Shown: positions 33,596-42,800, counted from the first letter of the stretch. The stretch is 64,000 nt of DNA from Burkholderiales bacterium 67-32 (GCA_001898625.1 MKUP01000010.1:590125-654124); one strand, 5' to 3'. Notes: generated by a model from the letters alone, not told the origin. Numbers and translations: made by a program.

Positions 33596-36500
33596 ATGCC
33601 ATCGCCCCCACCTTCGCGCCCTGCCCTGCCCGGCTATGCCGAGCTGCAATGCCTGACGAACTTCACCTTCCTGCGCGGCGCCTCCTGGCCCGGGGAACTG
33701 GTCGAGCGCGCCGCCGAACTGGGCTACACGGCCTTGGCCATCACCGACGAATGCTCCCTGGCCGGCGTCGTGCGCGCGCACGAGGAAGCGAAAAAAGCCC
33801 CCACGCTTGCCGCTGACGCGGCGCTGCCCCCCGAGGGGGCGGTTTTGCCTTGGGGCGGCCCGGCGGCAAAACAACACAAGCTGCACCTGATCCTGGGCAG
33901 CCAGTTCCGGCTCGACGCCCAGGACGGCATCCCGCCCCTGAACCTGATCCTGCTGGCCACCAACAAGGAAGGCTACGGCAACCTGTCGGAACTGATCACT
34001 TATGCTCGCATGCGCGCCGCCAAGGGCAGCTACCGCCTGCTGCCCGGCGACCTTTCCCACCCCGAGGCCGGGCAGGATCATTTGCGCGGCGTGCCGGACT
34101 GCCTGGCCATCCTCGCGCCCGCCCACGGCGTCGCCCGCGACGTGCTTGCCGAACAGGCCGACTGGCTGGCGCGGACCTTTCCTGGGCGGTGCTGGATGGG
34201 CCTGGCGCTGCTCAATCGCGCCGGCGACGCCGCCCACCGCCAGACCGTCGAAGACATCGCCCGCGCGCGGGACCTGCCCGTCGTGCCGCTGGGCCAGGTC
34301 GAGATGCACGTCCGCTCGCGCAAGCCCTTGCACGACACGCTGTGCGGCATCCGCCTGCGCCAGTCCGTGGCCGAATGCGGCTATGCGCTGGCGCCGAATG
34401 CCGAACAGCACCTGCGTGCGCGCGTGCATCTGGCCCAGGTCTACGGCGCCGAGCTGATGCGGGAAAGCCTGCGCGTGGCCCGGCTGTGCACCTTCAACCT
34501 CAACGAATTGCAGTACGAATACCCCGAGGAACTGGTGCCGGCCGGCGCCACACCCACCACCTATCTGCGCGACGAGACCTATGCCGGCGCCAACAGGCGT
34601 TTCCCCGAAGGCATCCCCGACAAGATTCGCGAGCAGCTCGAAAAAGAACTCGCGCTGATCAGCGAACTCCGGTACGAGGCGTACTTCCTTACCGTCTACG
34701 ACCTGGTCAGATTCGCCAAGAGCCGCCGCATCCTCTGCCAGGGACGCGGATCGGCCGCCAACTCCGCGGTCTGCTTCTGCCTGGGCATCACCGTGGTCCC
34801 GCCCGACGACAACTCGCTGTTCGGACGCTTCATCAGCAAGGAACGCAACGAACCGCCGGACATCGACATCGACTTCGAACACCAGCGGCGCGAAGAAGTC
34901 ATCCAGTACGTCTACGAGAAATACGGACGGCGCCGCGCCGCGCTGACCGCCGTCGTCATCAGCTACCGGTCGCGCAGCGCGCTGCGCGACGTTGGGCGCG
35001 CACTGGGCATGGACCTGGCCCTGGTCGATCGCGTCGCCAAGGCCCACCAATGGTGGGACGGCAGGAAGAACCTGCTGAGCCGCTTCGAGGAATGCGGGCT
35101 TGCCGCCGACTCGCCCGCGGCGCAACTGTGGGCCAGGCTGACCGAGCAATTGCTGGATTTTCCGCGCCACCTTTCCCAGCACCCGGGGGGCTTCGTCATG
35201 TCGCGCGGGCCGCTGTCGCGCCTGGTACCCATCGAGAACGCCGCCATGCCCGACCGCAGCGTCGTGCAATGGGACAAGGACGATCTGGACGCCGTCGGCC
35301 TGCTCAAAGTCGACGTGCTGGCCCTGGGCATGCTGACGGCGCTGCGGCGCGCCCTGGAGTTCGCCAGCCAGCGGCAGCAGAAACTGCTCGATCTCTACAG
35401 CATTCCCCCCGACGACTCGGACACCTACGACATGATCTGCCAGGCAGACACCATAGGCGTGTTCCAGATCGAATCGCGCGCGCAGATGAGCATGCTGCCC
35501 CGCCTGCAGCCTCGCCATCTGTACGACCTGACGATACAGGTCGCCATCGTCCGGCCCGGGCCCATCCAGGGCGGCATGGTGCATCCCTTCCTGAAACAGC
35601 GCGAACAAGCCCGGCTGCACGGCCCCGCCCGGATTCCGTATCCCAGCCCCAAGGTCCGGAAGGCGCTGGCCCGCACCTTCGGCGTGCCCATCTTCCAGGA
35701 ACAGGTCATGCAGATCGCCATGTACGCCGCCGGCTACAGCGAAGGCCAGGCCGACGAACTGCGGCGCTCCATGGCGGCCTGGCGGCGCAAGGGCGACCTG
35801 GCACAGCACTACGAACGCATCGTCACCGGCATGCTGACGCACGGCTACGAGCGCGCCTTCGCCGAATCCATCTGCCGCCAGATCCAGGGCTTCGGCGAAT
35901 ACGGCTTTCCCGAATCGCACGCCGCCAGCTTCGCGCAACTGGCCTACTCCAGCTCCTGGCTCAAGCGGCACGAACCCGAGGCCTTCCTGGCCGCGCTGCT
36001 CAACAGCCAGCCCATGGGGTTTTATTCGCCCTACCAGTTGATCCAGGATGCGCAGCGCCATGGCGTGGCCGTCCTGCCCGCCGACGTGCTGGCCAGCAAT
36101 TGGGAAGCCACCCTGGAAGCCACCGGCGGCGAACGCCCCGCCGTGCGGCTCGGCCTGAACCAGGTGCAGGGCTTGCCGGAAGCAGCCGGCCTGCGCATCC
36201 AGGCGGCGCGCGAACACCGGCCGTTTGCCGACGCCACCGACCTGGGCCGGCGCGCCGATCTCGACCGGCATGCCTTGCAGGCCCTGGCCGCGGCCGATGC
36301 GCTGCGCCGCCTGTCCGGCCACCGGCGCGCCGCCCTCTGGGAAGCCACCGACAGCGTGCCCCAACGCGATCTGCTGCGCGATGCGATGGTGCACGAACAG
36401 GCGCCGCTGCTCGACATGCCCAACGAAGCCGACGACATCCGCGCCGACTACGAAGCCTTGAAACTGACCCTGCGGCGCCACCCCCTGGCCTTGCTGCGCG

Positions 36501-36841
36501 ACCGCCTGGCGCGGCGCGGCTTCGCCCCCGCCGAAGTCCTGCACACCTACCCCGACCGCCGCCTGGCGCGCGCCTGCGGCATCGTCACCGTGCGCCAGCG
36601 CCCGGGCACCGCCAAGGGCGCGGTCTTCGTCACGCTGGAAGACGAAACCGGGCAGGTCAATGTCATCGTCTGGCCAGGGCTGGTCGAACGCCAGCGCAGG
36701 GAACTGGTGGGGGCGCCGCTGCTGGGGGTGTATGGCACGTGGCAGTCGCACCAGAACGTGCGGCATCTGCTGGCCAAGCGGCTGGTGGATTTGACGCCGC
36801 TATTGGGGAGCTTGGTGGTGTCGAGTCGGGATTTTCATTGA
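33596..36841 (+). CDS. dnaE2: Error-prone DNA polymerase DnaE2 (ImuC)
   Basis: 1081 residues, an alpha-subunit-type C-family polymerase that performs mutagenic translesion synthesis. The PHP domain starts ELQCLTNFTFLRGASWPGEL; the palm carries the catalytic PPDIDIDFEHQRR near residue 422; the fingers include GVPIFQEQVMQIAMYAAGYS; an OB-fold domain (VITVRQRPGTAKG-like, with DETGQVNVIVWPG) is near the end. Residues about 65-92 are encoded by an in-frame dispersed repeat inserted in the PHP domain, so the protein is about 27 residues longer than usual there. It is third in the SOS operon. Confidence 0.96.
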   Translation: MPSPPPSRPALPGYAELQCLTNFTFLRGASWPGELVERAAELGYTALAITDECSLAGVVRAHEEAKKAPTLAADAALPPEGAVLPWGGPAAKQHKLHLILGSQFRLDAQDGIPPLNLILLATNKEGYGNLSELITYARMRAAKGSYRLLPGDLSHPEAGQDHLRGVPDCLAILAPAHGVARDVLAEQADWLARTFPGRCWMGLALLNRAGDAAHRQTVEDIARARDLPVVPLGQVEMHVRSRKPLHDTLCGIRLRQSVAECGYALAPNAEQHLRARVHLAQVYGAELMRESLRVARLCTFNLNELQYEYPEELVPAGATPTTYLRDETYAGANRRFPEGIPDKIREQLEKELALISELRYEAYFLTVYDLVRFAKSRRILCQGRGSAANSAVCFCLGITVVPPDDNSLFGRFISKERNEPPDIDIDFEHQRREEVIQYVYEKYGRRRAALTAVVISYRSRSALRDVGRALGMDLALVDRVAKAHQWWDGRKNLLSRFEECGLAADSPAAQLWARLTEQLLDFPRHLSQHPGGFVMSRGPLSRLVPIENAAMPDRSVVQWDKDDLDAVGLLKVDVLALGMLTALRRALEFASQRQQKLLDLYSIPPDDSDTYDMICQADTIGVFQIESRAQMSMLPRLQPRHLYDLTIQVAIVRPGPIQGGMVHPFLKQREQARLHGPARIPYPSPKVRKALARTFGVPIFQEQVMQIAMYAAGYSEGQADELRRSMAAWRRKGDLAQHYERIVTGMLTHGYERAFAESICRQIQGFGEYGFPESHAASFAQLAYSSSWLKRHEPEAFLAALLNSQPMGFYSPYQLIQDAQRHGVAVLPADVLASNWEATLEATGGERPAVRLGLNQVQGLPEAAGLRIQAAREHRPFADATDLGRRADLDRHALQALAAADALRRLSGHRRAALWEATDSVPQRDLLRDAMVHEQAPLLDMPNEADDIRADYEALKLTLRRHPLALLRDRLARRGFAPAEVLHTYPDRRLARACGIVTVRQRPGTAKGAVFVTLEDETGQVNVIVWPGLVERQRRELVGAPLLGVYGTWQSHQNVRHLLAKRLVDLTPLLGSLVVSSRDFH
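33791..33866 (+). repeat. Dispersed GC-rich repeat inserted in-frame in dnaE2
   Basis: Contains AAAAAAGCCCCCACGC, CTGCCCCCCGAGGGGGCG and CCTTGGGGCGGCCCGGCGG in the same order as the intergenic copy at 20246-20311. It encodes KKAPTLAADAALPPEGAVL and following residues and keeps the frame open across the PHP domain. Confidence 0.8.
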
Positions 36842-36890
36842 GAGTCGGGTTGGGGGAATTGCTCCGGCAAGCCCTGGGCGAATGTGGGTA
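36835..36890 (-). pseudogene. 3' remnant of a lysR-like gene
   Basis: Read on the minus strand, TFAQGLPEQFPQPDSQ then TGA ends inside the dnaE2 stop region. Over about 30 bases it is nearly identical to the lysR end at 38833-38862 (KFAQGLREQF). Upstream of this the similarity stops. It looks like the original end of a lysR gene that once abutted dnaE2. Confidence 0.5.
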
Positions 36891-37155
36891 CGTCGAGGTT
36901 TGCTTTCGACCCAAAGCGGCCAGTGGGGGCTTTGAATTCCACACCCTGACGACACCCTTCACTGGTAGCTCGGGCAAGAACTGAGGCCGCTTCTCAAAGC
37001 CCGTGGCTTGAATGGACCGCTGCGGGTGATTGCGCAGTCTCAGGCCAGGTCAAGCGTCGGTTCCCGTCACCTATCCCAAGCCCGGATTGTCAGGCATTAT
37101 CGAGCCACATCACTATGGCGATTTGCCAGTGGACTAGGTGAGGCGGGGGATAAGG
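36842..37155. other. Left junction of the small accessory insert
   Basis: About 310 bases without a gene. After the lysR remnant come a copy of the CGACCCAAAGCGGC motif (reverse of GCCGCTTTGGGTCG, also seen at 56311-56324) and sequence of falling GC content. No convincing terminator. A promoter for the next gene is probable but not clear. Confidence 0.4.
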
Positions 37156-37959
37156 ATGAAAGACTCATTTTCACGGCGTAACGGTTTCTCGCAGGTCGAT
37201 GAAGCCGAAATCACTGTCCGGGAAGACGCACCGCAAGCGCTGCAGGAGTATCTGATTCAATTGAGCTACGAATGCGGTCTCAAGCCATCAGATCTGCGCG
37301 AAATCATCTGCCAGACATTGAAGGTCTTGCCCGACAAGCAGAACTGGAGTGAGATGCCGAACATCCACGAGGAAAACGTTCAGCGGCTTGAGCAGTGCAA
37401 GTGGTTCAAGGTGTATGACGTCATTGAGCGGCTCGATGATTACCTCGGCAACCATAACTATGACTCTGGCGTGTACGAGCACTTCACTACAGAGCTGAAC
37501 GAGTTCTTCATTGAGCACGGCATAGGGTGGAAGCTGCTGGGTGGTCGCATCGAAATCCGTGGCTCTGAATCCTTTGAACAGGTTTTGACCTCGGCGAAAG
37601 AAACTGAGCATCAACATGGGCACGTCACGGCGAGCAAGGAATTACACCAAGCGATTGCTGATCTTTCACGCCGACCGTCTCCAGACCCGACGGGGGCGAT
37701 ACAGCATGCCATGGCTTCGCTGGAGTGCGTCGCGCGGCAGGTCACTGGCGACCAACAAGCAACCCTCGGGAAGATAATGAATGATTCCCGAACTCTGATT
37801 CCAGCGCCATTGGATCAGGCTGTCATCAAAACCTGGGCGTATGCCTCGGAGTTCGGGCGGCACATCCAAGAAGGGCGTGAGCCGTCTTTCGAAGAGGCAG
37901 AGCTCGTAGTTGGCCTGTGCGCCTCGGTCAGCAGCTATTTGATCAAGAAATCGAAGTGA
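37156..37959 (+). CDS. AbiJ-NTD4-like abortive-infection-type protein
   Basis: 267 residues from MKDSFSRRNGF, with GGGGGATAAGG before the ATG. The N-terminal half (FSRRNGFSQ, then CKWFKVYDVIERLDDYLGN and GIGWKLLGGRIEIRG) fits the AbiJ_NTD4 domain. The C-terminal half (DPTGAIQHAMASLECVARQV, IKTWAYASEFGRHIQEGR, EAELVVGLCASVSSYL) is a helical HEPN-like domain with an Arg-His pair. Such proteins are predicted ribonuclease-type effectors in anti-phage defence. GC content is clearly below that of the flanks. It is followed 18 bases later by a second small gene. Domain assignment is by eye. Confidence 0.65.
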   Translation: MKDSFSRRNGFSQVDEAEITVREDAPQALQEYLIQLSYECGLKPSDLREIICQTLKVLPDKQNWSEMPNIHEENVQRLEQCKWFKVYDVIERLDDYLGNHNYDSGVYEHFTTELNEFFIEHGIGWKLLGGRIEIRGSESFEQVLTSAKETEHQHGHVTASKELHQAIADLSRRPSPDPTGAIQHAMASLECVARQVTGDQQATLGKIMNDSRTLIPAPLDQAVIKTWAYASEFGRHIQEGREPSFEEAELVVGLCASVSSYLIKKSK

Positions 37960-37977
37960 CTTAGGAGGGCTCACAAG

Positions 37978-38514
37978 ATGATCTCGGAGAGCGGGTACTG
38001 GAAACGACCGCTGCTAGAGATGGCAGATCGTCTTGAGCACCTCAAAACGGTCAGTGCCCTGTTTGGGGAAGAACTTGCCCAGGTGGAACGCGACATCTTT
38101 ATTGGCTTCTACTCCGTCAGGAAGCTCCTAGAGGCCCCTGCCAAGATCACCGACGAGACCCGCCACCGTTCTATCCCCCTTCATAAGCATCCAAACCTGA
38201 AGCGCGTGACATGGCGTAACAACCACCGCCTAGATGAGCTCTACGACCTCTCCAAGGCCAGTCAGGAGGGGCGAGACGTTATGTTTGTATGTGGGCGGAT
38301 CATTCATAGCTTCGTTTTCGCACCTTGTATGTCTGAGGGGGGCGGACTGGACGGCGCATTCTTCAGCTCAGATCTGGACAAGGATAAATGCCTGTACTTC
38401 ATCAGTATCGATGAGGTAATTTCGTTATTTCGCCAGGTTGGGAATGATGACCCTTGCGACATTAAGTGGTCTCGTGATCCTGAGACAGGAAAAGAGACGC
38501 TTATCGTGAAGTGA
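37978..38514 (+). CDS. Hypothetical protein paired with AbiJ-like gene
   Basis: 178 residues, preceded by AGGAGGGC, in the same low-GC insert and only 18 bases from the AbiJ-like gene. Visible patterns are IFIGFYSVRKLLEAPAK, VTWRNNHRLDELYDLSK and VCGRIIHSFVFAPCMSEGG, followed by a DKCLYFISIDEVISLF strand-helix. These look like a conserved family, but I cannot name it and see no catalytic motif. It could be the immunity or sensor partner of the upstream protein; that is only inference from pairing. Confidence 0.6.
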   Translation: MISESGYWKRPLLEMADRLEHLKTVSALFGEELAQVERDIFIGFYSVRKLLEAPAKITDETRHRSIPLHKHPNLKRVTWRNNHRLDELYDLSKASQEGRDVMFVCGRIIHSFVFAPCMSEGGGLDGAFFSSDLDKDKCLYFISIDEVISLFRQVGNDDPCDIKWSRDPETGKETLIVK

Positions 38515-38774
38515 ATCGCCCCTGATTTCCAGGACGCCTTCGACTGGCTCCTTTTGGCCGATAGCAGCCCCCCAGGACGGCACCGATCGCGTTCGAGAAA
38601 TTGAACGCGCTATGGCTAACGCTGCGGCCAATGTCCGAACCTCACCCGCGACGTTCATCAACCTGTTTGCAATGCCAGAACCAGAGCGAAACCAGCCCGA
38701 CGAGAAACAACACGACGACGTGTAGCAGCTTTGGCTCTGGCAAAAACAGAAAACACGCCAAGGACCTGACGCCC
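38515..38774. other. Right part of the small accessory insert
   Basis: 260 bases with no intact gene. On the plus strand a short open stretch (VREIERAMANAAANVRT, then FINLFAMPEPERNQPDEKQ) ends at a TAG near 38724 and may be the tail of a lost coding sequence. I see no RNA or repeat. Confidence 0.35.
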
Positions 38775-39710
38775 CTACTGTGAAGCCTGATCGTCCCGAG
38801 CCGGAATTTCCACTGACAACCGGACCGGATGGAATTGCTCCCGCAGCCCCTGGGCGAATTTCAGGGCTAACCGTGAACGCGGACGATCCTTCGGAAAAAT
38901 CAGGCACAGGCTCAATTCGATGTGCGGGCGGAAAGGACGAAACTCGACGTCGGGCAGCGGGTACTGATGCACCGTCGCCAGGTCGACCAGCCCGATGCCC
39001 ACGCCCTTTGCCACCATCAGGCACGCGGCCTGCGAGGAGTTGACCTCCACCGCCACATTGGGCATCGACAACCCGTGCGCCCCGTATGCGGCCTGGATCG
39101 CTTTGCCGATCCGGGTCGTGGGGCCGGTGGCAACGACGATTCCCTTGGCGAGGTCCTGCGCAGTTACCTCTTTTTGCTTGGCCAGGCGCGACCGCCGCGG
39201 CACGGCGCACACCACGCTGGACTTTCCCACCTGCTCGACACCGACGCTGGGGTCCATGACCGGCGTGTACACCAGGCCGATATCCACCTCGCGCCTTGCC
39301 ACCCGCTCTTCGATGGCGTTGGCCGTGGCCATGGCATGAATCGTGACGCGCGCTCCGGGGCTGTGCCGGTGCAGCCGGGACACCGCCTCGGGCAGATAGG
39401 CATTGACGAAGGTCGGGGACGCGGCAACGGCCAGCCGCCCCGTGCGGCCGCCGCGTATCTCGTCGACCGCGCGGTTCAAGGTATCGATGCGGCCGAAGAT
39501 CGCCTGGACATCGGGGAAAAGATCGCAGGCTTCGGGCGTTGGCTGCAGGCGTCCGCCCATGCGTTCGAAGAGCTTGAACTTCAGTTGCTGTTCCGCATGG
39601 CGCAGCACGTTGCTGATGGCCGGCTGGGTGACGTTGAGCAAATGGGCGGCCCCGGTCACGGACCCGGCCTACATGATCGCGTGGAAAACCTCGAGATGGC
39701 GCAGGTTCAT
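38775..39710 (-). pseudogene. LysR-family regulator broken by a nonsense codon
   Basis: The full reading starts at 39710 with MNLRHLEVFHAIM, then TAG at 39671-39669 (codon 14), then AGSVTGAAHLLNVTQPAISNVLRHAE and the rest of a normal LysR (311 codons, effector domain intact). Any product from a later start would miss the first HTH helix. It is divergent from the MmgE/PrpD-lyase-Bug operon it presumably controlled. The 3' end may also have been replaced by insertion of the neighbouring low-GC segment. A single-base sequencing error is the alternative explanation. Confidence 0.8.
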
Positions 39711-39833
39711 GGGACGGCCTTGCGGCGATGGCATCACTAGGAATGATAGGGTACCAAAGAATAATCATTGGAAAGAAATACCACCGCGCTTCAAGATCCC
39801 GGCTATCGAAGCATCGATCGCAAGGGAGCTGGG

Positions 39834-41198
39834 GTGGAGACGACACGACGGGACGGCGCCGGCCTGACGCTGGAACTGGTGCGGCGGGCGCTGGCGGTGC
39901 GCCATGAAGACCTGCCCGGCCCCGTGCGCCAGGTCGCCCGGGACTGCCTCGTGGATTGGCTGGGTTGCACCCATGCGGGTGAGCAGGAACCGGCCTGCCG
40001 CATCGTGCGCGCCTCCGTGCTCGAGGAAGGCGGCGCCGCCCAGGCGACCTTGATCGGCAGTCCGCTCAAGGTCGGCGTCTCGCAGGCGGCCCTGGTGAAC
40101 GGCACGGCCTCGCACGCCCTGGACTACGACGATGTGAACCTGGTTCTGCCGGGACATGTCAGCGTTGCCGTCATCCCCGCCCTGCTGGCGCTTGCGGAAT
40201 ATCGCCAGGCCTCCCTGTCCGAGTTCGTCGCGGCCTTCGTCGCCGGCTATGAAACCGCCTGCCGCATCGGGGCGCTGGTCGAGCCGGCGCACTATGCGAA
40301 CGGCTTTCATGCCACGGCCACCCTTGGCAGCCTGGGCGCGGCGGTGGCCGGCGCGCACTTGCTGAAGCTGTCGGAATCGGAGGCCTGCCATGCCGTCGGC
40401 GTAGCCGCGACCCAGGCGGCGGGCCTGAAGGCGATGTTCGGCAGCATGGCCAAGCCGCTGCATGCCGGCATGGCCGCCCAGACCGGCGTGCGGTCCGCCC
40501 TCTGGGCGCAGAAAGGCTTCACCAGCCGCCCGGACGCGCTGGAATGCGCGCAGGGCTTCGTGCTGGCGCACGGCCAGGACATGCATGCGCACCACGCCCT
40601 GGCGGAGCCGGCCGGCGGCCATCACCTCCTGAACAACATTTTCAAGTTCCATGCGGCCTGCTTCAGCACCCATGCGACCATCGAAGCGCTGCGGGAACTC
40701 CGGCGCGAACACGCGCCTTCGCCGGACCAGGTCCAACGCATCCAGGTGACGGCGGGCACCCCCTGCGCCATCTGCAACATCCCATCGCCCACCACCGGCC
40801 TGCAGGCCAAGTTCAGCCTGCGCGCCGCCTCGGCGTTCGCTCTGCTGGACATGGACACCAGTCGATTGGACACCTGGGACCGGGTGACCGAGGACGCCGT
40901 GCAGGCCACCCTCGAACGAGTCCGTGTGGAACTGGTGCCCGACATGGGGCTGAGCGAATCGGTCGTGGCCCTGCACCTGGCCGACGGACGCTCGTTCGAA
41001 CGCGCGGCAAGCGTGGGATCGCCCATGGCGGACAAGACGGAACAGTCGCGGCGGGTGGACCGGAAGTTTCTCGCCCTCGTCTCGCCCCGGATCGGATACG
41101 ACCGCAGCCTCCGCATTCTCGATCGGCTGACCGCGATGGTCGACGACGCCTCTTCGTCCGCATCCCTGACCGGCTTGTTTCTCGACTGCCGCGCCTGA
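39834..41198 (+). CDS. MmgE/PrpD-family protein (iminodisuccinate-epimerase-like)
   Basis: 454 residues from GTG 39834, preceded by AAGGGAG; an ATG at 39768 lies in the same frame but gives an atypical extension. MmgE/PrpD proteins include 2-methylcitrate dehydratase, cis-aconitate decarboxylase and iminodisuccinate epimerase. Landmarks are LVDWLGCTHAGEQ, VNGTASHALDYDDVN, GHVSVAVIPALLALAE, and LQAKFSLRAASAFALLD. Next to a C-N lyase of the argininosuccinate-lyase family and a Bug protein, the epimerase reading is favoured over methylcitrate dehydratase. The substrate remains inference. Confidence 0.8.
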   Translation: METTRRDGAGLTLELVRRALAVRHEDLPGPVRQVARDCLVDWLGCTHAGEQEPACRIVRASVLEEGGAAQATLIGSPLKVGVSQAALVNGTASHALDYDDVNLVLPGHVSVAVIPALLALAEYRQASLSEFVAAFVAGYETACRIGALVEPAHYANGFHATATLGSLGAAVAGAHLLKLSESEACHAVGVAATQAAGLKAMFGSMAKPLHAGMAAQTGVRSALWAQKGFTSRPDALECAQGFVLAHGQDMHAHHALAEPAGGHHLLNNIFKFHAACFSTHATIEALRELRREHAPSPDQVQRIQVTAGTPCAICNIPSPTTGLQAKFSLRAASAFALLDMDTSRLDTWDRVTEDAVQATLERVRVELVPDMGLSESVVALHLADGRSFERAASVGSPMADKTEQSRRVDRKFLALVSPRIGYDRSLRILDRLTAMVDDASSSASLTGLFLDCRA

Positions 41199-41250
41199 CG
41201 GCACCCTGGATTTCCTTCACCCCCGACATCGATCAAGGAGACCGATAGCA

Positions 41251-42771
41251 ATGAACAAGGACAGCATCTATGGCAAGGTTGCCAAAGGCGAACCGTACCG
41301 CAAGGCCGGCGCCCGCCTGACGGAGGATGCCGAGGACGTCCAGAAACGCACGAAGCTGGGCGATCCCGAACAGCAGATGCGCGAATACAAGTTCTATCAC
41401 CGCTTCGACAAAGCGCATCTGGTGATGCTGGCCGAACAAGGCTTTCACACGCGCGAAGATGCCACCAAGATGTTGCAGGCGCTGCGCAGGATGGAGCAAG
41501 CCGGCGTCGAGAAAACCCGCGCGGAAACCGAAGCCGGCGAACACTCCGGCGAAGCCTGGCTGATTACCGAACTGGGCGAAGACGTGGGCGGCCGCATCCA
41601 TGCCGGCCGCAGCTCGGGCGACTTCATGGCGGTCACCAGCCGCATCTTCATCCGCGAATTCATCCTGAAGCTGATGGACGCATCGATCGCCCTGCGCAAG
41701 CAACTGGTGCAGCTTGCCAGCGAAAACGTCGATACCGTGATGCCGGCCTCGACCTGGTCGCAGCATGCGCAGCCCACGACCTTCGCGCACTACGCGATGT
41801 CCTGGGAGCTGTCGCTGGAGAACGATTTCTCGCGCCTGAAGCAGCTTTACGAGCGCGTCAACATGAGCCCGGCGGGCGCCGCCATCATGACCGGATCGCG
41901 CTACCCCATCAAGCGCGAACGGACCGCCGAACTGCTGGGCTTCGACGGCGTCATCACCAACACGCGCTATGCCGTGCTGGGCTTCGACGGCTGGCTGGGC
42001 GTGCCCGCCGAGGCCTATACCGTCCCGGCCCTGCTGATGATGAACGTATCGGGCATCGCCTCCGAACTCTACCTGTGGTCCAACACCGAGTTCTCGTACG
42101 TGGAGCTGGCCGACCGGTATTGCGGCACCAGCAGCATCATGCCGCAGAAGAAGAACCCCTACACCCTGATGTGGATACGCGGCGCCGCGGCGCGCACCTA
42201 TGGGCACCTGGCCTCGTACCTGTACGAAATGCACGATGCCTGCATGGGCTACACGCGGCAGCTCGCGCCGACCCTGGACGACGTGCTGGAGGCCACCCAG
42301 ATCATGACCGGCGTGCTCGCGACGCTGTCGCTGAAGAAGGACCGGATGCTGGCCAACGCCACCGGCCTGAACTGGATCTGCGCCACCGACATCGCGGACG
42401 CGATCGTCCTCGACAAGGGCCTGCCCTTCCGCACCGCGCATCAGATCGTCGCCATCCTGGTACGGCTGGGCATCTCCCGCGGCCTGACCCAGGCCGACGT
42501 GACGAGCGCGCTGGTCGATGAAGCGGCCATCGAATACATGGGCAAGCCGCTCGGCTTGAGCGAAGAATCGCTCCGCCAGGCCCTGACGCCGATCGAATGC
42601 ATCAAGGCCCGCACGTTGACCGGCGGCCCGGCTCCCGAACGGGTCGAGGAGGACATCGCCCGGGCCAGGAAACAATACGCCACAGACGAAAATACCTTCG
42701 CCGAAATCAGCCAACGCCTGGTCGCCTCGGAAAGCCGGCTCGAACAGGCCATCGACCAGATCATCGGATAA
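41251..42771 (+). CDS. Argininosuccinate-lyase-like C-N lyase (iminodisuccinate/EDDS-lyase candidate)
   Basis: 506 residues of the aspartase/fumarase superfamily, preceded by AAGGAG. The signature loop with catalytic Ser is GTSSIMPQKKNPYTL; other conserved blocks are IHAGRSSGDFMAV and STWSQHAQPTTFAHY. It is longer than ArgH (about 460) and the genomic setting is not arginine synthesis. Family members such as EDDS lyase and iminodisuccinate lyase release fumarate from N-substituted aspartates. Pairing with an MmgE/PrpD protein supports iminodisuccinate-type catabolism: epimerise, then cleave to fumarate and aspartate. Cytoplasmic homotetramer expected. Confidence 0.82.
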   Translation: MNKDSIYGKVAKGEPYRKAGARLTEDAEDVQKRTKLGDPEQQMREYKFYHRFDKAHLVMLAEQGFHTREDATKMLQALRRMEQAGVEKTRAETEAGEHSGEAWLITELGEDVGGRIHAGRSSGDFMAVTSRIFIREFILKLMDASIALRKQLVQLASENVDTVMPASTWSQHAQPTTFAHYAMSWELSLENDFSRLKQLYERVNMSPAGAAIMTGSRYPIKRERTAELLGFDGVITNTRYAVLGFDGWLGVPAEAYTVPALLMMNVSGIASELYLWSNTEFSYVELADRYCGTSSIMPQKKNPYTLMWIRGAAARTYGHLASYLYEMHDACMGYTRQLAPTLDDVLEATQIMTGVLATLSLKKDRMLANATGLNWICATDIADAIVLDKGLPFRTAHQIVAILVRLGISRGLTQADVTSALVDEAAIEYMGKPLGLSEESLRQALTPIECIKARTLTGGPAPERVEEDIARARKQYATDENTFAEISQRLVASESRLEQAIDQIIG

Positions 42772-42776
42772 CGGAC

Positions 42777-42800
42777 GGCACGGGGGACTCCCCCCGTGCC
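42777..42800 (+). terminator. Hairpin between lyase and Bug genes
   Basis: GGCACGGGGG and CCCCCGTGCC form a perfect ten-base stem with a four-base loop, 6 bases after the lyase stop. There is no T tract; it may stabilise the upstream mRNA or lower expression of the Bug gene. Confidence 0.6.

Noticed and set aside
33356-36766. A 1136-codon open frame opposite dnaE2
   Set aside because: It lies entirely antisense to DnaE2, which has recognisable domains; the antisense product shows no motif and is a high-GC artefact.
39742-39769. Operator for the broken lysR (AATGAT...ATCATT with 16-base spacer)
   Set aside because: Symmetrical and well placed, but arms are short and the spacer is not the 11 bases typical of LysR; too weak to list as a feature.
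41251-42771. Biosynthetic argininosuccinate lyase (argH)
   Set aside because: The protein is about 45 residues longer than ArgH and sits with an MmgE/PrpD protein and a Bug receptor rather than arginine genes; a catabolic C-N lyase is a better fit.
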